From contig CBDUYN010000009.1 in NCBI GenBank assembly GCA_965371445.1, forward strand, positions 51,819 through 115,818: a DNA stretch of 64,000 bases, read 5' to 3'. Position numbers and translations under genes: made by a program. This document shows, in pieces, positions 10,801 to 17,088 of the stretch. The first letter of the stretch is position 1; each line of letters begins with the position of its first letter. The DNA comes from DASWIG01 sp965371445 (GTDB taxonomy: Bacteria; Acidobacteriota; Thermoanaerobaculia; Multivoradales; J023). The notes beneath the pieces were generated by a model. That model had not been told where the DNA came from. It searched no databases and saw nothing but the letters and a program-made list of their open reading frames with translations.

Positions 10801-13800
10801 TCCAGCTCGATCGTGGCTTTCTCGCTCAGCTGGTGGTCGAACATCACCTGGAAGATCGGGTTCGTGTCGAGATGGCGTTCGGGGCCGAGCTCCTCGACCA
10901 AGCGCTCGAAGGGCAGGTCCTGATGGGCGAAAGCGCCAAGGGCGATCTCCCGGACGTGCCGGAGGTGCCCGGTGAAGCTACGCTGCGCGTCGGTCCGAAC
11001 CCTGAGCGGCAGGCTGTTGACGAAACAGCCGATCAGAGCCTCGAGCTCGGGCCGGGTGCGGTTGGCGATCGGCGAGCCGACGACGAGGTCGTCCTGGCCG
11101 GTATAGCGTTCGAGAAGGAGCGTCCAGCCGGCGAGGAGCGTCATGAAAAGCGACGCCTTGTGCTCTCGGCCGAGCTCCTCGAGCGCGGTGCGCAGCTCCT
11201 TGTCGAGGTGGCGGCGTTCGATCGCACCGCGGTGGCGTGGCCGAGCCGAGCGCGGCCGGTCGGTGGCGAGCCGCAGCCGTGTGGGCGCGCCGGCGAGCGC
11301 CTCCTTCCAGTAGGCGAGCTGGCGGTCGAGGATCTCGCCTTCCAACCACCGTCGCTGCCAGAGCGCGAAGTCGGCGTACTGCAAAACGGGCTCCGGTAGG
11401 GGGGAGGCTGCCCACCTCCCGGCGCGGTGACGCGCGGCGCGGTAGAGAGCTTCGAGCTCGCGGTAGAAGATGCCGTCGGACCAGCCGTCGGAGGCGATGT
11501 GGTGGATCGTGCGCAGGAGCACGTGCTCTCGCTCGCCGAGACGCAGGAGCATGGTGCGGATCGCCGGTCCCCGCGCGAGGTCGATTGGCCGCGCGGCTTC
11601 GTCGTCGACGAGGCGGTGGGCGAGGTCCGCGCGGCGCGCGGCGTCGAGGCTCGTGAGGTCGACGACGGCCGTCCGGGCGGCGCCGCCGGGTAAGGGGACC
11701 TGGCCGGCTTCACCGTCCTCTTCCTGGAAGCGTGCAGCGAGACCCTCGTGGCGGCGCGGGATCTCCGCCAAGGCGCCGAGAAGGGCGCCCGTGTCGAGGG
11801 GGCCGGTGAGGCGAAAGGCGTCGGCCATGAGATAGGCGGTGCTCGTCTCCTCGAGTCGGTCGAGGAAGTAGAGGCGCTGCTGGGCAAAGGAGAGGGGGCC
11901 GCGCCGGCGGGGCGCCGCGGCGAGCGGCGGCTGGCTGAGGCGTGCGGCGTCGCCGTCGTCGATGCGGCGGAGGATCTCCGTGGCGAGACCGGCGAGCGTC
12001 GTCCGCTCGAAGAGCAGGCGGACCGGGACCTCGACGCCGAGGGCCCGGCGAAGCCGCGAGGTGACCTGGGTCGCGAGGAGGGAGTGTCCGCCGAGCTCGA
12101 AGAAGTCGTCGTCGGCGCTGATTCCGTCCCGCGAGAGGACTTCTCCCCAGATCGAGGCGATCTCGATCTCGAGCTCGCTTCGCGGCGCGGCGTAGGACGC
12201 TCCGGCGATCGCTTCTTCCGGGTCGGGAAGCGCGTCGCGGTCGATCTTGCCGGCGGGGGAGAGGGGGAGGGCTTCCAGGGCGACGAAGCTTGCCGGGACC
12301 ATGTAGGCGGGGAGGCTGCGGCGCAGGAAGCTGCGGAGGTCTTCGGCGCTCGGCGCTGCCGCGGAGACGAGAAAGGCGACGAGCCGGCCGTCGCGCACCT
12401 GGACCACGGCCTCGTCGACCGCGTCGTGACGGGCGAGAAGCGCTTCGACCTCGCCGAGCTCGACGCGGAAGCCGCGGATCTTGACCTGGCGGTCGGTTCG
12501 TCCCAGGAGCTCCAGGGTTCCGTCGGCGAGCTCTCGGGCGAGGTCGCCCGTGCGGTAGAGGCGTTCTCCCGGCCGCCGGGCGTGGGGGTTGGGGACGAAG
12601 CGCCGGGCGGTCACCGCGGCACGCCGGTGGTACCCACGGGCAAGGCCCGGGGAGGCGATCGAGAGCTCGCCGGCGGCGCCGACGGGGGTGAGGCGCAGGA
12701 CCGGGTCGAGGACGAGGACCTGGACGCCGTCGACCGGGCGTCCGATGCGTGCCGCGCCCCGGGGCAGGAATCCCTTGAGAGGCTGGATCGCCGCTTCGAC
12801 ACTCGCCTCGGTGGGTCCGTAGCCGTTCCAGAGCTCGATTCTCTCACCCAGGCGCCGGCGCCAGGCGTCGATGCGCTCGCCGATCACCTGCTCGCCGCCG
12901 AAGCTCACCAGGCGCAGCGACGGCGCCAGGACGTCGCCGCGGCGCTCGACCTCGGCCGCCAGCTCGTGCCAGAAGGCCGTGGGCGGCAGGAGGACGCTCA
13001 CCTGGTGCTCACGGCAGCGTCGCAGGTGGGCGTCGATCGATCCGGCCATCTCGTCGTCGCGCAGGACGAGCGCCGCACCCATCGCCAGCGTCGGGAAGAT
13101 CTCGCCGACGCTGATGTCGAAGCTGATCGAGGCAAACTGCAGCACTCTTTCGCCGGCACCGAGGCCGTAATGACGGCCGCTTGCGAGGCAATACCAGGCG
13201 AGCGCTCCGTGCGAGACGACGACACCTTTGGGCTCGCCGGTCGAGCCGGAGGTATAGATCACGTAGGCCGCGCTTTCGGGGTTCGCGGCGGAGAATCTCT
13301 CGTCTTCCTCTCGCAGCTCGGAAGTCGAAGAGAAGAGGTCGGTTCTCGCAACTTCGTCCGTCAGGAGGTGCTCGATCTCCGAGTCTTCGATCATCAAAGC
13401 GAGGCGTTCCTCGGGGTAGCCGGGGTCGAGGGGCACGTAGGCGCCGCCGGCGCGAAGCACACCGATAAAAGCGGCAACGAGCTCGACGGAGCGGCCGATC
13501 GAGACTCCGACGCGGCACTCGGGACCCACTCCCCGACGCCGCAGGGCTCGTCCTGCTTGCGAGGCCAGGTCGTCCAGCTCCTGGTAGGTGAGCTGGCGCC
13601 CGGAAGCGACGTCGATCAACGCCGGCGCCTGTGGCCTTTCCCTGACCTGGGCTCCGAAGAGCGTCAAGAACGTAGAAGGCTCCTCTCCCGTCTGCCCGGC
13701 GGGACGCCTTTGCGTGTCGTTCCACTCGGTCAGGATTTGATGCGTTCCGGCTGGAGAGAAAAAGCCTATTTCTTGGAGCCTGCGCTCGGGGCTCGTGGCG

Positions 13801-16800
13801 GCGTCGAGCGCCAGGATTTCGAGGTGGGCGAGGAGGCGGTGGACCGTCGTGGCGTCAAAAAGGGTGGCGTCATATTCGACCAGAGCGACGAGACTCGTCC
13901 CCTCTTCGCGGATCGAAAGCGACGGCTCGAGCTCGGCCCCGCCGGGGAGAAGCTCGCTCCGGCGGACCCGAAGCGTAGCGAGGCCGAGGTGCTCCGGGAC
14001 GTTCTGGAGGTCGAACATCACCTGAAAGAAGGGGTTTCGGTCGAGCTGGCGCTCCGGCCGAAGCTCCTCGACCAGCCGTTCGAAGGGGAGCTCCTGGTGG
14101 CTGTAGGCTTGGAGAGCCGTCTCGCGCACGCGTTGCAGAAGCTCTCGAAAGCTCGGATCGCCCCGCAAGTCGCCCCGCAAGACGAGCGTGTTGACAAAAA
14201 ATCCAATCAACCCTTCCGTCTCCGGGCGGTGGCGTCCGGCGACCGGCGAGCCGACGAGGACGTCGCGGAGGCCGCACAAGCGGTGAAGCAGAGTCATCCA
14301 GATAGCGAGAAGGGTCATGAAAAGCGACGTTCCAGCGCTACGGCCGACCTCTTCCAGGGCGCTGCGGAGGCCGGCGTCCAGGGTCTTGCTCTGGCGGCCC
14401 CGGCGGCCTCGAAGGGCTCGATCGCGGGGACGGTCTGCGGGAAGCTCCAGAACGGCCGGCGCGCCGTCGAGCTGCTCTCGCCAATAGGCGATCTCTTTCG
14501 CGAGGCGAGCCGCGTCGAAAGCCGCGCTCTGCCACAGGGTGAAGTCGCCATACTGGACCGGTAACCGTGGCAGCGGCGAAGCTCGCCCTGCGCGGCAGGC
14601 ATCGTAGAGCTGATCGAGCTCTCGATAGAGGACACCGAGCGACCATCCGTCGGCGATGATGTGGTGGAGCGCGAGGTCGAAGAAGTGCTCGTCGTGGCGT
14701 AGCCGCAGCAAGACGGCACGAACGAGGGGTCCACGTCCGAGGTCGAAAGGCCGCTCGGCTTCCCGCCGGGCGAGCTGCCGGGCGACTTGCCGCCGTGATC
14801 CTTCCGGCAGCCCCGTCAGGTCGACCAGGATCCGCGGGAAGCTCCCCCGGGGTGCGACGTGCTGCTCGGGCCGGCCGTCCTGGGCGGGGAAGGTGGTGCG
14901 CAGCGTCTCGTGCCGGGCGACGAGGGCGTCGAGCGCCGCGTCGAGCGCGGCAGGGTCGAGCTCCCCTTCGAGGTGCAAGCGTTCGGCGAGGTTGTAAGCG
15001 GCGCTTTCCGGGGCGAGCTGCTCCAGGAACCAGAGCCTCTGCTGGGCGAAAGAGAGGGGCAAGGGCCGGCCCTTTGGGTGCCTGGGCCCGAGGGGCGCGT
15101 CCCTGGACTTGGCGGCGTGGTCGACCGCGGCCGCCAGTCGTCTGGGTGTGGGGTGGTCGAAGAGGCTGCGCGGCGAAAGCTCGGCGCCGAAGCGGCGGCG
15201 CAGCCGTGAGACGACCTGGACAGCGAGGAGCGAATGGCCACCCAGGGCGAAGAAGTCGTCCTCCACTCCGAGATCGGATCTCCCGAGGACCTCGCTCCAG
15301 GTGGCGAGGACCGCCTCCTCGACCTCGGTACGTGGTCGCAGGACCTGGCGTCCCGATCCGGGCAGGGGACGCCGGGCGAGGGCGTTGCGGTCGACCTTGC
15401 CGCTTGGGGTGAGCGGGAGCTTCTCGAGGCCGACGAAAACGGCCGGCACCATGTAGTCGGGGAGAGTCTCAGCGAGGTCGCGACGGAGCTCGGCGGCGAG
15501 CTCGGCCGAGGGCCGGGGCCCGACGAGATAGGCCACCAGCCGGGCGTCGCCGGAGTCGGTGGCGTTCCTGTGCGCCACGACCACGGCTTCGACGACCTCG
15601 GGGTGGCGTCTGAGGGCGCCTTCGACCTCCGCGGGCTCGATACGAAAGCCGCGTAGCTTGAGCTGATCGTCGATACGTCCGGCGAGCTCCAGGATGCCGC
15701 TGCCACAGCGCCGCCCCAGGTCGCCCGTGCGGTAGAGCCGGCTACCGGGAGGGCCGAAGGGGTCGGGGACGAAGCGTTCGGCGGTGAGGGCAGGCTGGGA
15801 GCAGTAGGCCCGGGCGAGGCCGTCGCCGCCGATCAGGATCTCCCCAGGCTCGCCGGGTGCGGTGGGCGTAAGGCCTTTGCCGAGCAGATGGATCCGAGTG
15901 CGGTCGATCGGCTCGCCGAGGGGGGCGGTACCGCGGCGCGCCGGGGTGTCGATGCGCGAGAGGCTCGACCAAACCGTGGTCTCCGTCGGACCGTACAAGT
16001 TCCAGAGCTCAGCCGTTCGGCCGAGCAGGTCGGCTGCAAGGTCGGCGGGCAGCGCCTCCCCCCCGCACAGGGCCTTGAGGCCGGGGTGGCCTCGCCAGCC
16101 GCTCCCGACGAGGAGGCGCCAGGTCGCCGGTGTGGCCTGCATGAGCGTGGCACCTGAGATTTCGAGCACGTGCGCGAGCTGGATCGGATCGCTCGCGACG
16201 TCGCGGTCGACGAGCACGATTCGAGCGCCGACGGCAAGCGGCAGCAGAAGCTCCAGGATGGCGATGTCGAAGCCCACCGTGGTCAAAGCCAAGACCGTGT
16301 CGCAGGACGTCATCCCGGGCCTTGAGGCCATCGAGTCCAGGAAATTGTCGAGGGCGCCGCGGCTGACCTCGACGCCTTTCGGGCGCCCCGTGGATCCAGA
16401 GGTGTAGATCAGGTAGGCGAGGCTCTCGGCATGATGACGTGGAATCGGAGGAATGTCAGGGTTCTCCAGGATATCCGTCCCATCCACGTCAATCCTCTGG
16501 AGGCTCGACCTCCGTGGAAGGTCATAGGTTCCGTTTTCAGTCAGGAGGTGCCTGGCTCCGGCGTCGCTCAGCATGGCGGCGAGCCGTTGGCGTGGCAGGG
16601 AAGGGTCGAGCGGCAGGTACGCGGCTCCGGCCTTCAAGACCGCAAGGAGCGCGACCACGAGCTCGTCGCTTCGCTCCAGAAGGAGCCCCACTCGGCTTTC
16701 GGGGCCCGCGCCGAGCCGGCGCAGATGGTGGGCGAGCCGGTTGGCACGCCTTTCGAGCTCCGCGCGGCGGATCGTGCGTTCACCGACGAGGAGCGCTACG

Positions 16801-16895
16801 GCCTCGCCGTTGCGACGAGCCTGACGCTCGAAGCTGTGAGGAAAGGATCTTTCCGCTCCTCTACGCCATGGACTGATCTCAAACCGTTCCGTCAT
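1818..16895 (-). CDS. NRPS-C: five-carrier synthetase with terminal thioesterase
   Basis: This 5025-residue protein reads A6(30-540)-T6(550)-C7(620-1060)-A7(1075-1570)-T7(1600)-C8(1670-2100)-T8(2170)-E8(2225-2680)-C9(2690-3120)-A9(3130-3620)-T9(3655)-C10(3720-4160)-A10(4185-4690)-T10(4720)-TE(4765-5025); positions are approximate. All C domains keep HHxxxDG. E8 reads HHLAVDAVSW, and T8 has the GGDSI form seen before epimerases. C9 follows an E domain, so it should accept a D-configured donor. The TE has GWSMGG and a late GDH. Read by eye, the specificity codes are A6 DILQLGLVWK and A9 DILQLGLVWK (both Gly-like), A7 DIGLSGGVEK and A10 DVWHIGFIGK (unassigned). Two oddities stand out: the protein begins with an A domain, and C8 runs straight into T8 with no A domain. 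I start it at the ATG at 16895, preceded by GGGGGAGGA; a longer frame reaches 17120 but its extra residues are not NRPS-like. A possible -10 (TAGAAT, minus strand) lies at 16933-16928. Confidence 0.95.
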   Translation of the reverse strand: MTERFEISPWRRGAERSFPHSFERQARRNGEAVALLVGERTIRRAELERRANRLAHHLRRLGAGPESRVGLLLERSDELVVALLAVLKAGAAYLPLDPSLPRQRLAAMLSDAGARHLLTENGTYDLPRRSSLQRIDVDGTDILENPDIPPIPRHHAESLAYLIYTSGSTGRPKGVEVSRGALDNFLDSMASRPGMTSCDTVLALTTVGFDIAILELLLPLAVGARIVLVDRDVASDPIQLAHVLEISGATLMQATPATWRLLVGSGWRGHPGLKALCGGEALPADLAADLLGRTAELWNLYGPTETTVWSSLSRIDTPARRGTAPLGEPIDRTRIHLLGKGLTPTAPGEPGEILIGGDGLARAYCSQPALTAERFVPDPFGPPGSRLYRTGDLGRRCGSGILELAGRIDDQLKLRGFRIEPAEVEGALRRHPEVVEAVVVAHRNATDSGDARLVAYLVGPRPSAELAAELRRDLAETLPDYMVPAVFVGLEKLPLTPSGKVDRNALARRPLPGSGRQVLRPRTEVEEAVLATWSEVLGRSDLGVEDDFFALGGHSLLAVQVVSRLRRRFGAELSPRSLFDHPTPRRLAAAVDHAAKSRDAPLGPRHPKGRPLPLSFAQQRLWFLEQLAPESAAYNLAERLHLEGELDPAALDAALDALVARHETLRTTFPAQDGRPEQHVAPRGSFPRILVDLTGLPEGSRRQVARQLARREAERPFDLGRGPLVRAVLLRLRHDEHFFDLALHHIIADGWSLGVLYRELDQLYDACRAGRASPLPRLPVQYGDFTLWQSAAFDAARLAKEIAYWREQLDGAPAVLELPADRPRDRALRGRRGRQSKTLDAGLRSALEEVGRSAGTSLFMTLLAIWMTLLHRLCGLRDVLVGSPVAGRHRPETEGLIGFFVNTLVLRGDLRGDPSFRELLQRVRETALQAYSHQELPFERLVEELRPERQLDRNPFFQVMFDLQNVPEHLGLATLRVRRSELLPGGAELEPSLSIREEGTSLVALVEYDATLFDATTVHRLLAHLEILALDAATSPERRLQEIGFFSPAGTHQILTEWNDTQRRPAGQTGEEPSTFLTLFGAQVRERPQAPALIDVASGRQLTYQELDDLASQAGRALRRRGVGPECRVGVSIGRSVELVAAFIGVLRAGGAYVPLDPGYPEERLALMIEDSEIEHLLTDEVARTDLFSSTSELREEDERFSAANPESAAYVIYTSGSTGEPKGVVVSHGALAWYCLASGRHYGLGAGERVLQFASISFDISVGEIFPTLAMGAALVLRDDEMAGSIDAHLRRCREHQVSVLLPPTAFWHELAAEVERRGDVLAPSLRLVSFGGEQVIGERIDAWRRRLGERIELWNGYGPTEASVEAAIQPLKGFLPRGAARIGRPVDGVQVLVLDPVLRLTPVGAAGELSIASPGLARGYHRRAAVTARRFVPNPHARRPGERLYRTGDLARELADGTLELLGRTDRQVKIRGFRVELGEVEALLARHDAVDEAVVQVRDGRLVAFLVSAAAPSAEDLRSFLRRSLPAYMVPASFVALEALPLSPAGKIDRDALPDPEEAIAGASYAAPRSELEIEIASIWGEVLSRDGISADDDFFELGGHSLLATQVTSRLRRALGVEVPVRLLFERTTLAGLATEILRRIDDGDAARLSQPPLAAAPRRRGPLSFAQQRLYFLDRLEETSTAYLMADAFRLTGPLDTGALLGALAEIPRRHEGLAARFQEEDGEAGQVPLPGGAARTAVVDLTSLDAARRADLAHRLVDDEAARPIDLARGPAIRTMLLRLGEREHVLLRTIHHIASDGWSDGIFYRELEALYRAARHRAGRWAASPLPEPVLQYADFALWQRRWLEGEILDRQLAYWKEALAGAPTRLRLATDRPRSARPRHRGAIERRHLDKELRTALEELGREHKASLFMTLLAGWTLLLERYTGQDDLVVGSPIANRTRPELEALIGCFVNSLPLRVRTDAQRSFTGHLRHVREIALGAFAHQDLPFERLVEELGPERHLDTNPIFQVMFDHQLSEKATIELEEVRAESVAATSFTVAFEPSLTVWNDGGELVAGIEHDAELHDAATISRMLAHYESLLRSALGDPRRRTGELAFATPAEERQVLARRWQEAPRPEASDEDPAPGDEAAERRIADTLARIWADVLGLPHVAAEESFFTLGGDSILSLRVLARARPAGLHLQPRDLFRHQTVAALARHLAASRDVTAKAATAPESGGVPLTPIQRSFFAWQLPEPWHYNQSVLLVLRRRLEVPLLAAAARPLAEHHAALRLRFERSGGIWRQLLLDEAGEPPVARLDLSRLQPDKLEEALERAKAQVQASLDLTSGPIWRLVLLDAGAENPERLLAVVHHLAVDAVSWGVLLDDLEHLYSAYEKGSPPELPSATTAFPDWARRLDTEALGPGELERYSRLVRQTVPLPVDHEGANTLGSEATVVTRLDAAETDLLLRRANAAYRTRPEELLLTALARVLARWSGGDTVVELEAHGRDALGEDVDLSRSVGWFTVTYPVALRVRGKDVGSDLKAVKETLRQVPSGRRRRLVPQVSFNYLGHVAEARLDGSRLFAAHEASGPEQSRRGMRTHLLDLNGGVAGGRFELEWAYSRNVHEPSTVEGLAAGLRDELRRLVQHCLSPGAGGVTPSDFPLAVVDPAALERLLQPFARATDLEDVYPLTPLQEGMLFHSRLAPRSGVYFEQLSWILQDVERTALRRAWQTVVDRHAVLRTSFVWEGLERPLQRVHRQVTLPFEELDFRHLGRDEQTANVERLLEDDRRRGFALDEAPLTRILLVRLGDGERGETCRLVWSCHHLLLDGWSTPTVLDEAAKAYDALCRGEEPRLPPPQPFRDYLAWLAEQKANGEAEAFYRLTLAGFEAPTPLPPPPPGSLEIDEDAAPGEIVLALSPGVTATLEATARRRALTLNTVVQGAWARVLAAISGEDDVVFGATVAGRPAELAGAESIVGLLANTLPVRIRLGERRETAGEYLRRLQDGLAEMCRFEATPLVDVRRWSGVAAGESLFHTVLVFENFPLREGYENADFAELKSFSKTSYPMTLYALPGHRLTFELSYDRRRVGAALARRSLHHLETVLTALADGFGQEAAELSVLSAAERHQLSVEWAPGPSTTPPVRSALQLFEAEARRKAGSVALVFRPADALAEELTYGELDRRAEELARRLRDVGVGPEALVGVAVERSVEMVVALLAVWKAGGAYVPLDPSYPAERLELIMDDAGLAALVAKKGWLADRRPRASTPPLPGDESPGYSLDNLAYVLYTSGSTGQPKGVEVTHRTLVQLLAAMARRPGLHRRDVVLAVTTISFDIAALELWLPLTRGARVVLVDRATASDGERLREALADTGATLLQGTPATWRLLLDAGWPGGDGLKALCGGEEMPRGLAQELHRRSPEAWNLYGPTEATVWSLVHRVDATPGAVPIGRPVDATRVHVLGPRMEAVAIAAPGEVHLGGGGLARGYRRRPAVTAERFVPNPFADRGARLYRTGDLARWRHDATLEFLGRRDHQVKVRGFRIELGEVEAALIAVEGVREAAVLVQGEGSERRLVAHLVADTARDPGELRAALLEKLPAHMVPAAFTAVDEMPRSPTGKVDRRALARRSVEALAEAVTPPATPTEEILAGIWSRVLERRRISVDESFFVLGGHSLNALQVVSRIRTDLGRELALRVFFDGPTIRELARHLETAPPLAAAPPILPAPPGGDLPLSFAQERMWLLEGLDLASGTRYHVHSALALQGPLDVAALAAALRGVVQRHEVLRSRFPSQAGEPCLRIAPSGDAALPIVDLSALPAERRQPTAGKLCRREAHRSFGLADGPLLRAVLFVLGPGRHVFSRTVHHIVFDGYSETIFHHELGELYRAARHRRPSPLAPLPIAYADFARWQRRHLGGETLRRELDWWRHHLDGLPPALHLPADRPRPAERRPRPALYARQLPASLSQGLERLRLEAGTTFFMTSLAAFAALAGRYAGTNDVVLGSPVANRNRRETEGLAGLFVNTVLLRVDLGGDPTVRELLHRVREVALDVHAHQDLPFERLVQELAPHRRPGENPLFEVMFLEDDGDDVPELEELEAMPFDEDEGTALFELTLSVSRSADGVTGTADYDAGLFDETSVRRLLSGYENLLRGFVEAPDRRIGELDLLGTAERHQLLREWNDTAADWGEEALTVPRLFAEQAARTGEADAIVFAGRTWSYRELHERTLQLAGFLRGLGVGPEKRVGLLGERSPEMVVALLATLAAGGTAVPVDPAHPRMRLAWTIDDARLSLLLTQEKLRPLVDELGPLPALCLDADWPVIERRGAPAPPADVDPDAAAYLIYTSGSTGRPKAAVNTHRGLANHLLWMRRDYPLSTLDRVAQKTPASFDVAIWETLWPLLCGAALVVAKPGGHLDSAYLAHLVAREKVTVLHHVPSTLPLWLEEDEAERSASLRWVICGGEALPGGHAERFAERFAEATTLHNFYGPAEASIGVTARACERRPETAVLALGRPGANTDLHLLDDELRPVPIGAAGELFVGAAPPGRGYWNGPRPTAERFLPDPWSGRRGARLYRTGDLARRGADGTIHFLGRTDHQVKLRGQRIEPGEVEAELARHPAVRQAAVVVRELTSADQGLVAFVVAREARRETGSAEWRRFLNERLPAAMVPAAFVTIDALPSTPAGKVDRGELVRRPLPTAERQATCPTGPTERRLAAVYAEVLGLESVEGDGEFFALGGHSLLAVRLLARIEERLGVALALSELFHEPTLRRLAARIDGQPGPRPSLVVELAAGEPTPLFCVHPVGGHVLGYRELVAHLPPELSVYALQSVGHEDGKPFLGDVEAMARAYLAAVREVSLQGPYLLGGWSMGGWIAFEMARQLRDDGGEAALVVLIDSAVPGENGSSTSSLAAFAEELGIPAELCDPAWEALPPEEGLRRLHDRARTNELLENGIGPKRLGHLYRLFRNNLEAIDRYVPGFYDGRITLLLSADWTEEELASWHDVAADVEISRVPGDHRSMMREPHVRVLAERLSASLARSAPKA

Positions 16896-17028
16896 TCCTC
16901 CCCCGAAAGAGACGAAGATCTGGGCGGATTCTACGTGATTTACCCCGCCTTGGGCCGGTGGGCCGTGAGGGAGGCCCGAGGTTGGGCGATTTTGTCGACT
17001 TTGAGCCGCCTTGCTTTGAGCTTTTCCA

Positions 17029-17044
17029 CCGACCGACTGGTCGG
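17029..17044. promoter_or_regulatory. Dyad operator-like site between NRPS-C and kinase 1
   Basis: CCGACCGACTGGTCGG is a perfect 6-bp inverted repeat with a 4-base centre. It lies just upstream of the predicted kinase-1 -35 box at 17053 and about 135 bp before the NRPS-C start. Its form resembles operators of TetR-type repressors, but no such repressor gene is in the window, so the binding protein is unknown. Confidence 0.4.
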
Positions 17045-17052
17045 AATGTGGG

Positions 17053-17081
17053 TTGTCAGACGGTGTCAGAAAGGCTAAGCT
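17053..17081 (+). promoter_or_regulatory. Predicted promoter of kinase 1, leaderless
   Basis: TTGTCA (17053-17058) and TAAGCT (17076-17081) are separated by exactly 17 bp. The proposed GTG start follows 7 bases after the -10, so the transcript would begin at or next to the start codon. No Shine-Dalgarno sequence is visible. The -35 matches the consensus at 5 of 6 bases, but the -10 at only 3 of 6. Confidence 0.4.
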
Positions 17082-17088
17082 TCCGGTC

